The notes: generated from the letters alone by a model not told the origin. DNA of 64,000 nucleotides from Calothrix sp. PCC 6303 (GCF_000317435.1 NC_019751.1:3224001-3288000), one strand, 5' to 3'. Numbered from the stretch's first letter, positions 17,001 to 24,187 are shown. A program made the numbers and translations.

Positions 17001-18853
17001 TCAGCTTTAGCCCAGATGGCAAAACCCTTGCTTCGGCATCAGACGACAATACAGTGAAACTGTGGGATATCAACAGTGGTCAGGAAATAAAAACCTTCAA
17101 AGGGCATACAAACTCTGTTAGTAGCGTTAGCTTTAGCCCAGATGGCAAAACTCTTGCTTCTGCATCAGACGACAAAACGGTGAAACTGTGGGATATCAAC
17201 AGTGGTAAGGAAATTAAAACCATTCCAGGGCATACAGACAGTGTTAGAAGCGTTAGCTTTAGCCCCGATGGCAAAACCCTTGCTTCTGGATCAGGTGACA
17301 ATACAGTGAAACTTTGGGATATCAACAGTGGTAAGGAAATTAAAACCTTCAAAGGGCATACAAACTCTGTTAGTAGCGTCAGCTTTAGCCCGGATGGCAA
17401 AACCCTTGCTTCCGCATCTTGGGATAAAACGGTGAAACTGTGGGACATCAATAGTGGCAAGGAAATTAAAACCTTCAAAGGGCGTACAGACATTGTTAAT
17501 AGCGTCAGCTTTAGCCCCGATGGCAAAACTCTTGCTTCTGCATCGTCGGAAACTGTGAGTGAAGGTACATTAAAACTGTGGGACATCAATAGTGGCAAGG
17601 AGATTAAAACCCTCAAAGGGCATACAAGCATAGTTAGTAGCGTTAGCTTTAGCCCGGATGGCAAAACCCTTGCTTCCGCATCAGATGACAGTACGGTGAA
17701 ACTGTGGGATATCAACACTGGCAAGGAAATTAAAACCCTTAAAGGGCATACAAGCATGGTTTATAGCGTCAGTTTTAGCCCGGATGGCAAAACCCTTGCT
17801 TCTGCATCAGGTGACAATACAGTGAAACTTTGGGACATCAATAGTGGCAAGGAAATTAAAACCGTCAAAGGACATACAGGCTCTGTTAATAGCGTCAGTT
17901 TTAGCCCAGATGGTAAAACCCTTGCTTCCGCATCATGGGAAAGTACGGTGAATCTTTGGGACATTCATAGTGGAAAGGAAATTAAAACTCTCATCGGACA
18001 TACAGGTGTACTTACAAGCGTCAGTTTTAGCCCCGATGGCAAAACCCTTGCTTCCGCATCAGATGACAGTACGGTGAAACTGTGGGATATCAACACTGGC
18101 AAGGAAATTAAAACCTTCAAAGGACATACAGATGTAGTTACAAGCGTCAGTTTTAGCCCGGATGGCAAAACCCTTGCTTCCGCATCACATGACAATACAG
18201 TGAAACTGTGGGATATCAACACTGGTAGGGAAATTAAAACCCTCAAAGGGCATAAAGACCGTGTTAAAAGCGTCAGCTTTAGCCCGGATGGCAAAACCCT
18301 TGCTTCCGCATCACATGACAATACGGTGAAACTTTGGGATATCAACACTGGCAAGGAAATTAAAACCCTCAAAGGGCATACAAGCATGGTTCATAGCGTC
18401 AGCTTTAGCCCGGATGGCAAAACCCTTGCTTCCTCATCACAGGACAATACGGTGAAACTATGGGACATCAATAGTGGCAAGGAAATTAAAACCGTCAAAG
18501 GACATACAGGCTCTGTTAATAGCGTCAGTTTTAGCCCAGATGGTAAAACCCTTGCTTCCGCATCAGATGACAGTACGGTGAAACTGTGGGATATCAAAAC
18601 TGGTAGGGAAATTAAAACCTTCAAAGGGCATACCCCATTTGTTAGTAGCATCAGTTTTAGCCCGGATGGCAAAACCCTTGCTTCCGCATCAAGAACGCTG
18701 GACAACAAAACGATAATTTTGTGGAATCTCAATTTAGATGACTTGTTGGTAAAAGGATGCGGTTTAATACAAGGCTACCTGCAAAATAACCCCGATGTCA
18801 GCCGAGAAGATAAACATTTGTGTGACAACATCAAAACAATTCGCAAGTCGTGA
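14066..18853 (+). CDS. CHAT protease - STAND ATPase - 14-blade WD40 protein (paralogue 2)
   Basis: This 1595-residue paralogue of the 6917-11209 protein has the same order of parts. In the CHAT domain, His225 is in FFSGHS and Cys329 in FNSCDG; they are about 50 residues further apart than in paralogue 1 because of an in-frame insert. The P-loop GASGSGKSS starts at residue 462, followed by IIIDQFEEIYTLC and VEVVHEALIRHW. A membrane helix lies near 878-900. Residues 969-1551 hold 14 WD40 units of about 42 residues each, enough for two seven-blade propellers. The units are nearly identical ([23 protein letters not shown]), showing recent amplification. The protein ends like paralogue 1 (NLDDLLVKGC). 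It is the third gene of the sigma operon and has no promoter copy of its own. Confidence 0.9.
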   Translation: MKKLVVLKFDGNFELGFQVNLEIANEGQRAYRTTTGNLPENISIPQLLNNWHEIYCSRYSQFRIKSGGSRRVNMESLNQECTRESINLLASFNQWLKAESFTSIVNSLKELNPQDEIRVIITTSCHELRQLPWHLWHILINFPLLEVALSSPNAERGERVLRDKIRILIILGDSSNIDVEADKKLLHNFCGDDAEIVLLNQPSRGDLNNYLQDDLGWDILFFSGHSQTQNPTTPVATTGGTPATHWLPNPLPASEEGAKNQMYGNLSNGEEGVKNQMHGNLSNGEDGVKNQMEGRIYLNNHDSLTIAELRDALQVAIQKRLQIAFFNSCDGLGIAYELEQLHIPQVIVMREPVPDIVAQEFLKYFLQEFTGGKSLYISVRNARVELQQLESEFPCASWLPVIVQNQTEIPPTWQSLGIISFCPYQGLSAFKEENAEYFFGRDKATASLVSAVNSNPFVAVVGASGSGKSSLVFAGLIPQLRQDNNWLILSFRPGKNPFAALAVALVSALNLPDNERRLAELELDVNLQRDSTTLEQFITNLTHQYGDRDAIYRVSTLSPRILIIIDQFEEIYTLCTNAEERKVFLDGLLQAVNNAPFFNLLLTLRADFLSRALDDYEPFGRALQQYQLEPVVRMNREELETAITLPARQLGFEFEEGLYNTIIDDIEDGDGRLPLLEFTLTQLWKQQYAGKLTHQAYDKIGGVEQALANYADMVYADLSAEERETAQRVFIQLVQPGEGTEDTRRLATSEEVGGENWDLVTRLADKRLVVTNRDELSHEETVEVVHEALIRHWGRLRGWMQENRKFRIWQQGLMVALQQWVESGKDEGALLRGVTLAVAEDWLKQRGGEVSKPQRWFIEKGVELRERERKQKERLRRSVIAGLVCGLVVISGFAGVSDFSRTDAVIGRLSSSAEKYFEIHDQEAAVAEAIKGGKMLRGSIWKPWIGGETQMQAISTLREVVDEFHIRTLKGHTDSVRSVSFSPDGKTLASASDDNTVKLWDINSGQEIKTFKGHTNSVSSVSFSPDGKTLASASDDKTVKLWDINSGKEIKTIPGHTDSVRSVSFSPDGKTLASGSGDNTVKLWDINSGKEIKTFKGHTNSVSSVSFSPDGKTLASASWDKTVKLWDINSGKEIKTFKGRTDIVNSVSFSPDGKTLASASSETVSEGTLKLWDINSGKEIKTLKGHTSIVSSVSFSPDGKTLASASDDSTVKLWDINTGKEIKTLKGHTSMVYSVSFSPDGKTLASASGDNTVKLWDINSGKEIKTVKGHTGSVNSVSFSPDGKTLASASWESTVNLWDIHSGKEIKTLIGHTGVLTSVSFSPDGKTLASASDDSTVKLWDINTGKEIKTFKGHTDVVTSVSFSPDGKTLASASHDNTVKLWDINTGREIKTLKGHKDRVKSVSFSPDGKTLASASHDNTVKLWDINTGKEIKTLKGHTSMVHSVSFSPDGKTLASSSQDNTVKLWDINSGKEIKTVKGHTGSVNSVSFSPDGKTLASASDDSTVKLWDIKTGREIKTFKGHTPFVSSISFSPDGKTLASASRTLDNKTIILWNLNLDDLLVKGCGLIQGYLQNNPDVSREDKHLCDNIKTIRKS
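14759..14950 (+). repeat. Repeat insertion inside the CHAT domain coding sequence
   Basis: A dispersed palindromic repeat, GTTGCTACAACCGGGGGAACCCC plus flanks (14759-14806), has a relative in intergenic DNA at about 23136-23200. It is followed by two and a half copies of a 45-bp direct repeat (14828-14872, 14873-14917, 14918 onward) encoding EEGAKNQMYGNLSNG-like units. All remain in frame. Paralogue 1 has only TSEEGAVQGR at this point, between the catalytic His and Cys. Confidence 0.8.
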
Positions 18854-18930
18854 TTTGCAATTCGCAGTTTCTAATACCGCGATGGGAGGCAATTTTTTCA
18901 CGATTATCTTTGACGGTTTGCTACGATGGC

Positions 18931-19570
18931 TTTGCAGTAAGGGTTAAATTCAAAGTGCGATCGCTTTGCAGTAAGGGTTAAATTAGAAGTGCGATCGCTT
19001 TTACAGTAAGGGTTAAATTAGAAGCGCGATCACTTGTACAGTAAGGGTTAAATTCAAAGTGCGATGCTTTTACTGTAAGGCTTGCTTGAGTAGTGCGATC
19101 GCTTGTACAGTAAAGCTTGGTTGGGAAGTGCGATCGCTTGTTCCGTAAGGGTTAAACTAGAAGCGTGATCGCTTTACGGTAAGGGTTAAATTAGAAGTGC
19201 GATCGCTTTTACAGTAAGGGTTAAACTAGAAGCGTGATCGCTTTACGGTAAGGGTTAAATTCAAAGTGCGATCGCTTGTATAGTAAGGCTTGGTTGAAAA
19301 GTGCGAAGCTTGCGCGACGAAAGTCGTTCGCTTTTACAGTAAGGGTTAAATTAGAAATGCGATCGCTTTATGGTAAGGGTTAAATTACAAGTGCGATCGC
19401 TTTATGGTACGGGTTAAATTACAAGTGCGATGCTTGTACAGTAAGGCTTGGTTGAGTAGTGCGATGCTTTCACAGTATGGTTTGGTTGGGAAGTGCGATC
19501 GCTTTGCAGTAAGGCTTAGTTGAGAAATGCGATCGCTTTACAGTAAAGCTTGGTTGAGTAGTGCGATCGC
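18931..19570 (+). repeat. HIP1-centred tandem repeat array 2
   Basis: About 18 units of roughly 36 bases have the consensus AAGTGCGATCGCTTTTACAG followed by TAAGGGTTAAATTAG. It is the same repeat family as array 1 but more homogeneous. Several cores are shortened to GCGATGC or altered to GCGTGATCGC. The array lies directly downstream of CHAT gene 2 and upstream of the RDD gene. No ORF of note occurs in it. Confidence 0.85.
19307..19327 (+). repeat. 21-bp HIP1-splitting element, array 2 copy
   Basis: This is the same element as in array 1, here with a GAAAGTCGT end, located between GCGA (19303-19306) and TCGC. It is the only copy in array 2. Confidence 0.8.
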
Positions 19571-19802
19571 ATCTCAAAAAACCAGCTATCAGCATAATGC
19601 GATCGCTAACGATTTGGTTCTTATGACTAACAATCACAGAGATGTCGAGAAAATCGAAGATTTAGAGATTGAAGACTGGAGTCAGACGTAAAAGCGTTTA
19701 ATTTTGCATTGCTCATAAAACTTGCGATCGCTGCAACTAATCATATTGAAACGGTGCATTGTGCTAACACGACTACCCAACCGCAAAAAAATTTTACCAA
19801 CT

Positions 19803-19829
19803 GCGTAATTACATTGAAAGAAATTCGTA
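19803..19829 (+). promoter_or_regulatory. Regulon promoter copy 3, upstream of the RDD gene
   Basis: GCGTAA at 19803-19808 and TTCGTA at 19824-19829 have 15 bases between them, with AACT before the first box. GTGAAAGGGTTCA follows at 19837-19849 and matches the region after copy 4 almost exactly. The RDD gene starts 108 bases downstream. Confidence 0.7.
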
Positions 19830-19937
19830 ATCTCTTGTGAAAGGGTTCATAAGTAGAAGTCATCGCAAAATGCGGTGGTCAAAGACCGCTCCGAAGGAGC
19901 ATCGCTCTACCTTTTAGAGAAAAAGAGGATTTCTTAA

Positions 19938-20390
19938 ATGCAAAGTAATTACATCCCTGCGGGTTTATTGAAGCGATATTTTGCCCACTTATTTGACATC
20001 ATAATTTTATCTATAATTACTATTGTCATAGGAGGGATTCTCGTTGTAATTTATAGTTTATTTCTCGAAACGGACAAGATTCCTGACAAGGTTCTTGAAT
20101 ATCTCGCATATGGGTTGTTATTTGTAATTTCTTGGCTTTACTATACGCTGATGGAAATTTCCCCCAGACAGGCAACTATTGGCAAACAAGCAATGGGGAT
20201 TTTTGTTACAGACTTAAATGGCTATCGACTCTCGTTTAAAAGAGCAAGTGTGAGAAATTGTTGCAAATTTATCCTAATTTTTATTTGGAACATTAGCTCG
20301 GTCACAATGTTTTTCACAGAAAAAAAGCAATCTCTCCATGACATAATGTCTAGAACTTTGGTTGTACAAAAAGTTAAAAATGAGAATTGA
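19938..20390 (+). CDS. RDD family integral membrane protein
   Basis: This 150-residue protein has the RDD signature: an early R..AHLFDIIILS helix, a second hydrophobic segment (YLAYGLLFVISWLYYTLME), then the diagnostic TIGKQAMGIFVTDLNG, and a third helix followed by QSLHDIMSRTLVV. Three membrane helices are predicted. Some RDD proteins have been linked to ion transport, but most are uncharacterised. Start ATG 19938 has AGAGGA about 8 bases upstream. Promoter copy 3 precedes it, so it is a candidate member of the sigma regulon. Small repeats (GCTCCGAAGGAGCATCGC-like) lie in its leader. Confidence 0.85.
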   Translation: MQSNYIPAGLLKRYFAHLFDIIILSIITIVIGGILVVIYSLFLETDKIPDKVLEYLAYGLLFVISWLYYTLMEISPRQATIGKQAMGIFVTDLNGYRLSFKRASVRNCCKFILIFIWNISSVTMFFTEKKQSLHDIMSRTLVVQKVKNEN

Positions 20391-20545
20391 AGAATATTAT
20401 CTGTCTGTAGTAATTTCATTGCCATCCAGATATATCAAAATAGTAGCGGCAGATTTTATCGGTGCGGTGCGAATCTTATGGGATGTAAGTGGTTCGCATT
20501 ATATCAAAGAATCTGCTGTTTTTATCTGTTGGTGCTGGTATGTAA

Positions 20546-20566
20546 AGCTTGCGCGACGTAAGTCGT
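20546..20566 (+). repeat. 21-bp element outside a HIP1 context
   Basis: This copy of AGCTTGCGCGACGTAAGTCGT is flanked by GTAA and TCTG rather than a full GCGA/TCGC pair. It shows that the element occurs outside the tandem arrays. It lies in the 390-base gap between the RDD gene and the secreted-protein gene. Confidence 0.75.
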
Positions 20567-20672
20567 TCTGAACATCGATTAATTTATTCACGATTTTTAT
20601 TGTAGCCGTCGCAAACCCTAAAAAAACATCATGTTATTCTTCGACAAAATCAAAACAAATATTTTATAAACT

Positions 20673-20699
20673 GCGTAATTCTACATAAATAAATTCGTA
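20673..20699 (+). promoter_or_regulatory. Regulon promoter copy 4, upstream of the secreted-protein gene
   Basis: GCGTAA at 20673-20678 and TTCGTA at 20694-20699 have 15 bases between them, with AAACT before the first box. TATGAAGGGGTTCAG follows. The gene starts 79 bases downstream. Confidence 0.7.
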
Positions 20700-20778
20700 T
20701 CTTCCTATGAAGGGGTTCAGACAATATAACTGACCTAAAAAACAATACCTCAATATTATTCATAGGAAATACATAATC

Positions 20779-21342
20779 ATGAAGGCATGGAAATTGGCGC
20801 TTACAATCCTAGTATTTGGAACTTCAGTTTACTTACCCAAAGCACAAGCCATTAGCATATCCAAAAACCAGACGAGTCAATCCGAGTCGCCAGTAATTTT
20901 AGCCCAAGCAAATAAAAGCTCTGCTTGGAAAACTATCTCTTCTAGTAACTGGAATTTTTCTGGTATTTTACCCACAGAATCAGGAATTACCACAACCCAA
21001 TACAGCGATGAATATGTATCACTGGAGGGAAAATTTTCACAAGGAAATGACAGTACCTATGCAATCATTTCTGGACAGTATTTGATAGATATTAGTCAAG
21101 TTGATCCCAAAGAATTGTTAAATGTATTTGGAGGTGAGTTTCAAGATAAATTTAGAAAGCTCCACCAAAGCCGTAATATTTTCCTCGGTCGATATCCTGG
21201 CAAAGAATATACATATAAAGAAGGTAAAAGAATCACCAAGCTCAGAATATTCATAGCTGATCAGCGTATATATATGCTTTACGTTGAAAGTCCTACGGTT
21301 GGTGATGCAAGTACATTTTTTAATGCTTTTAAAATTTTGTAG
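20779..21342 (+). CDS. Secreted protein of unknown function
   Basis: This 187-residue protein has a signal peptide (MKAWKLALTILVFGTSVYLPKAQA). The mature region carries SAWKTISSSNWNFSGILP, SLEGKFSQGNDSTYAIISGQY and GRYPGKEYTYKEGKRITKLRIFI, giving an alternating beta-strand and turn pattern. This resembles small PsbP/DUF1795-like folds of exported cyanobacterial proteins, but I do not recognise the family firmly. TAGGAAA lies about 10 bases before ATG. Promoter copy 4 is directly upstream and a strong terminator follows at 21370. Confidence 0.6.
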   Translation: MKAWKLALTILVFGTSVYLPKAQAISISKNQTSQSESPVILAQANKSSAWKTISSSNWNFSGILPTESGITTTQYSDEYVSLEGKFSQGNDSTYAIISGQYLIDISQVDPKELLNVFGGEFQDKFRKLHQSRNIFLGRYPGKEYTYKEGKRITKLRIFIADQRIYMLYVESPTVGDASTFFNAFKIL

Positions 21343-21369
21343 AACTCAGTTTCTTATGTTTTAAGTAGT

Positions 21370-21391
21370 GCGGGCATCTTGCCCGCTTTTT
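21370..21391 (+). terminator. Rho-independent terminator
   Basis: A perfect GCGGGC/GCCCGC stem with a four-to-five-base loop is followed by TTTTT, 27 bases after the stop of the secreted-protein gene. Confidence 0.85.
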
Positions 21392-21416
21392 CATGAAGAA
21401 AACATAGTATAAAAAT

Positions 21417-21443
21417 GCGTAAAAATACTATTGTTATCTCGTA
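21417..21443 (+). promoter_or_regulatory. Regulon promoter copy 5, upstream of the M48 peptidase
   Basis: GCGTAA at 21417-21422 and CTCGTA at 21438-21443 have 15 bases between them. This is the most diverged copy (CTCGTA for TTCGTA, no GAAGGGTT after it). It is 46 bases upstream of the peptidase start. Confidence 0.6.
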
Positions 21444-21489
21444 AATATTATCAAGAATACTCAACAAGTAAATAGCAACAATTACGATT

Positions 21490-22440
21490 ATGAAAACTCC
21501 ACACATTCGCAAAATCATCTCTACCACATTAGGATTGAGCAGCAGCATCTTACTAAGTTTGAATATACCTGCGATGGCGGCAGCCACTCCCTACCCTCTG
21601 GGAACCCTTACGGGGAACAAGAGTATCGCACAAAATTCTACTCCATTATCTAATTTATCAACTATCAATTCGTCGGCATCAAATCTACAAGTAAAACCGA
21701 GAACAAGTAATTTACAATGGGTTTCCAGCATTGCCGAAAAAGTTATTCGTGCGAATGGACTCGATGAACATCCCTGGCGGATTCAAATCAGCGACGAATA
21801 TGACATCAACGCCCACGCCAGCGAATTAAATAAAATAGTCATTTATAAAGGCTTACTCGACCAAATACACGGCGATGATGCCGCTTTAGCTTTTATCATT
21901 AGTCATGAATTAGCCCACCATACCCAACGTCATCTTGCCCAACAAGAAGAAACCGAAACACGCCTAAAAAATCAATTACAAAAAGAAGCAGAAACCGAAT
22001 TTACAGACTGGCTTGTTGCAGAAAAAACAAAATCTGTTAAACCTATTCCTGTTATTACAAAAGAAGTAATTCAACAGCGAATCGCTATTCAGAAAAAACA
22101 GCAATTAGACAAATCACTACAAGCATTAAGCCGTCAACATGAATTAGAAGCCGATGAAATTGGCTACACCTATATGGCGAAATCTGGCTATGACATGGAC
22201 GGAGGTTTTCGAGTTTTTAGCTTGCTTTCTCGTTTACCTTCTGACTATACAGAAAACAGCACCCATCCACCCACACAGCTAAGAATTAATGCATTAAAGC
22301 AAGTGGTAATCAAACACCCCTGGTTAAATTTATGGATAGATGGGAACCAACGATTAACAAATAACTCTCAACCTCTTAAATTTACTTTATCTGAAGATGG
22401 GATTTCTCTACGAATCAATTCCCGATTTGTGCAGCGATAA
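21490..22440 (+). CDS. Exported M48-family metallopeptidase
   Basis: This 316-residue protein has an N-terminal signal or anchor (IISTTLGLSSSILLSLNIPAMA). The zinc site is HELAHH, with His139, Glu140 as catalytic base and His143. The third ligand is Glu218 in HELEADEIG, 75 residues on, as in M48 peptidases. A charged coiled segment separates the two. STHPPTQLRINALKQ near the end is the usual M48 closing motif. It is much shorter than multi-membrane HtpX and so resembles the exported BepA/LoiP-like group, probably acting in periplasmic quality control. Promoter copy 5 makes it the probable last target of the sigma regulon. Confidence 0.85.
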   Translation: MKTPHIRKIISTTLGLSSSILLSLNIPAMAAATPYPLGTLTGNKSIAQNSTPLSNLSTINSSASNLQVKPRTSNLQWVSSIAEKVIRANGLDEHPWRIQISDEYDINAHASELNKIVIYKGLLDQIHGDDAALAFIISHELAHHTQRHLAQQEETETRLKNQLQKEAETEFTDWLVAEKTKSVKPIPVITKEVIQQRIAIQKKQQLDKSLQALSRQHELEADEIGYTYMAKSGYDMDGGFRVFSLLSRLPSDYTENSTHPPTQLRINALKQVVIKHPWLNLWIDGNQRLTNNSQPLKFTLSEDGISLRINSRFVQR

Positions 22441-22495
22441 ACAAGCTCAAAGTTCTTGCGAAATTTACCATTAATAACCACAAACACTAATACCC

Positions 22496-22768
22496 CTATC
22501 CAGGGGTATGATTTGTTATATCCCGAATCAACACACTCATAACCTCCCCAGAATTCTCAGTTGCTAACAACGGACTCCAATCTTGGATATCTGCATATCC
22601 AAGCTGCTGTAGAACTTGTATGGTATTACTTACAGCTTTATGTGAACCGATGAGGATATGTTTGATTTTCTCTGGTTCTTGCAATTGCGGAGAAATGGGT
22701 TCAATTTGAGGAGTTTGGGTGTTGGTAATAGCCATATCACCGACAAAACAACGATATTTTAACTGCAT
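22496..22768 (-). CDS. Hypothetical protein, coupled to its upstream gene
   Basis: This protein of about 90 residues starts at ATG 22768, which overlaps the TGA of the preceding minus-strand gene (TGATG), with AGGAGA a few bases upstream. KHILIGSHKAVSNTIQVLQQLGYADIQDWSPLL is the best conserved-looking part. I do not recognise a family. The layout is that of a small plasmid gene expressed together with its upstream partner. Confidence 0.6.
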   Translation of the reverse strand: MQLKYRCFVGDMAITNTQTPQIEPISPQLQEPEKIKHILIGSHKAVSNTIQVLQQLGYADIQDWSPLLATENSGEVMSVLIRDITNHTPG

Positions 22769-23067
22769 CAAAATTTCTCCTCACTTCCTAAAGTTGAACT
22801 TGCTACTTTTTCCATGAGGGTATTTACCAGTCGAAAATATTCCCCTTCCAAGAAACTATTCACCCGAAAATACAATCGAAACGAACCATCTCCATAATGT
22901 TTTAAATCCGTCTCATCAAAAATAACTTCCTGTTGTCGCAACCATTGAGTAACACATTCGTGAAACTCCGCCAAAAATAAAGCTGGAAAGTAAATTCTTC
23001 CCGTTTTCTCTCCTGTATTACAGTGAGTTAATACTTTAAATTGTGGTGTACTCAAAACTTCTGCCAT
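22768..23067 (-). CDS. Hypothetical protein
   Basis: The start is placed at ATG 23067 (MAEVLSTPQFKVL), because the open frame further upstream runs into a repeat. The protein has about 99 residues and contains GRIYFPALFLAEFHECVTQWLRQQEVIFDE and GSFRLYFRVNSFLEGEYFRLV, so it is a mixed alpha/beta protein without recognisable motifs. Its stop overlaps the start of the next gene, so the two probably form a unit. Confidence 0.55.
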   Translation of the reverse strand: MAEVLSTPQFKVLTHCNTGEKTGRIYFPALFLAEFHECVTQWLRQQEVIFDETDLKHYGDGSFRLYFRVNSFLEGEYFRLVNTLMEKVASSTLGSEEKF

Positions 23068-23129
23068 AATTTTTGTCTCAAATTGTTTTTTTACGTCTCT
23101 TGTCTTGAAAAGTTTTGTGGAAGCGCAAA

Positions 23130-23240
23130 GTTGAGCCACTGCGTTGGCGACTGCGGGGACGCAAGCTACAACGGGGGGGAACCCCGCACAGCGCTGCTCT
23201 CCGCCAAACTTTGTAAGAAGGAGACCTTTCCCAAAAACTT
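23130..23240. repeat. Small dispersed palindromic repeat cluster
   Basis: GCCACTGCGTTGG, CTACAACGGGGGGAACCCCGC and CAGCGCTGCTCTCCGCC follow one another in the gap between two minus-strand genes. The central GGGGGAACCCC palindrome with CTACAAC is the repeat that also lies inside the CHAT domain of the second CHAT gene (14759-14806). Confidence 0.65.
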
Positions 23241-23321
23241 TTCGCTGCCGTAAGACGAATAATTTGGAAAGGCAGAAAGAGTATTTGACTTACTTTCATT
23301 CCTGCCTTTACGGAACTAATT

Positions 23322-24047
23322 TCATGTCGATTCAAGGTATTTGAGAAAGTTCGATACTTTCCAATTCAGTCCATGAACTTTGTCAGCAATATTTGGTTTA
23401 GACGAGCTTCCATCACATAAAAGACACTTACTGCAATCAATCCGGTCATCTTCTGTGTGTCGGCAAAGTATTTCGTTTCCGCTTAATGGTGCATCGGGAG
23501 CGATGATTTTAAAAGTTCTCCATCCTTGTTTTTGTGCTTGTTTCGCATCTGTTTCGGTTTCGACAGAAGCCATGAGATATTTTTGCCAAGCGCGATCGCA
23601 ATTTTTATGTCTATGTGTGTATCCCGTATGCTTACCCGATGCTAAAATAAGCGGCTCCCACACTTCTAATGGCACTGCTATCGGGTCGCCGTAAGAACCA
23701 AGTCTAATTGGATAGCGATAATGTTGTAAAAGTGCTAATTCTTTATCACTAAATTGAGGGTAATTACCAGTGAGATAAGAACGATAAATGTTATTAGGAG
23801 TGAGAAGATTGACGTAACAACTACCAGTTTTACTCAACTTTAACGGGCAATCACCACAAATCGAATTATCTAAACCGTGCTTTGCTGCGTATGTTGGAAC
23901 GTAATTTTGTGAAAGAATCCACGATTGAATTTGTCTTCCAGTTTTGCGGTTAGATGTAGGGTTCACAAAACCAGTTAATATCAAAACTATGGGAGAGCTA
24001 TCAATTAAGGATGCACCTTCCCAGACTACATAACCATTTCGTAGCAT
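23322..24047 (-). CDS. Cysteine-cluster protein of phage/plasmid type, function unknown
   Basis: This 241-residue protein has two cysteine groups. The first is CGDCPLKLSKTGSCYVNL near residue 64. The second is CRHTEDDRIDCSKCLLCDG near residue 195. The spacing suggests Zn or Fe-S binding. Between them are RLGSYGDPIAVPLEVWEPLI and GYTHRHKNCDRAWQKYLMAS. I recall similar proteins in phage and plasmid genomes without an assigned activity. The start at ATG 24047 fits the first hydrophobic strand. It is the first of a series of small minus-strand plasmid genes. Confidence 0.6.
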   Translation of the reverse strand: MLRNGYVVWEGASLIDSSPIVLILTGFVNPTSNRKTGRQIQSWILSQNYVPTYAAKHGLDNSICGDCPLKLSKTGSCYVNLLTPNNIYRSYLTGNYPQFSDKELALLQHYRYPIRLGSYGDPIAVPLEVWEPLILASGKHTGYTHRHKNCDRAWQKYLMASVETETDAKQAQKQGWRTFKIIAPDAPLSGNEILCRHTEDDRIDCSKCLLCDGSSSKPNIADKVHGLNWKVSNFLKYLEST

Positions 24048-24157
24048 ATTTATAGTAAATGAATAATCTTGCCAGTAGTTGGGTTCGCTCTTAAGCTACG
24101 CTTAGAGCCAAGGATTAAAAGCGTATTTTTTGAAGTGAAAATATGCCTTTAATCAAA

Positions 24158-24187
24158 ATCCCCCAGCATCGATACATGCCAGAGGAT
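24158..24187. other. Hairpin with GCATCGA loop, copy A
   Basis: An ATCCCCC arm, a loop starting AGCATCGATAC, and a GAGGAT arm form the hairpin. A related hairpin at 26776-26810 has ACCCCCC and GGAGGGT arms; the outer pair change (T-A against C-G) is compensatory. It lies between two minus-strand genes. Confidence 0.4.

Noticed and set aside
17080-18732. Long minus-strand open frames opposite the WD40 region of CHAT 2
   Set aside because: They are mirror reading frames of the homogenised WD40 repeats (repeated [13 protein letters not shown] units) and have no independent start signals.
18931-19570. CRISPR array
   Set aside because: The period of about 36 bases is CRISPR-like, but the whole unit is repeated with scattered changes and there are no unique spacers. 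No cas gene is present.
19623-19691. A 22-codon ORF (MTNNHRDVEKIEDLEIEDWSQT) after array 2
   Set aside because: No Shine-Dalgarno, no neighbour that would process a peptide, and the length is within chance expectation.
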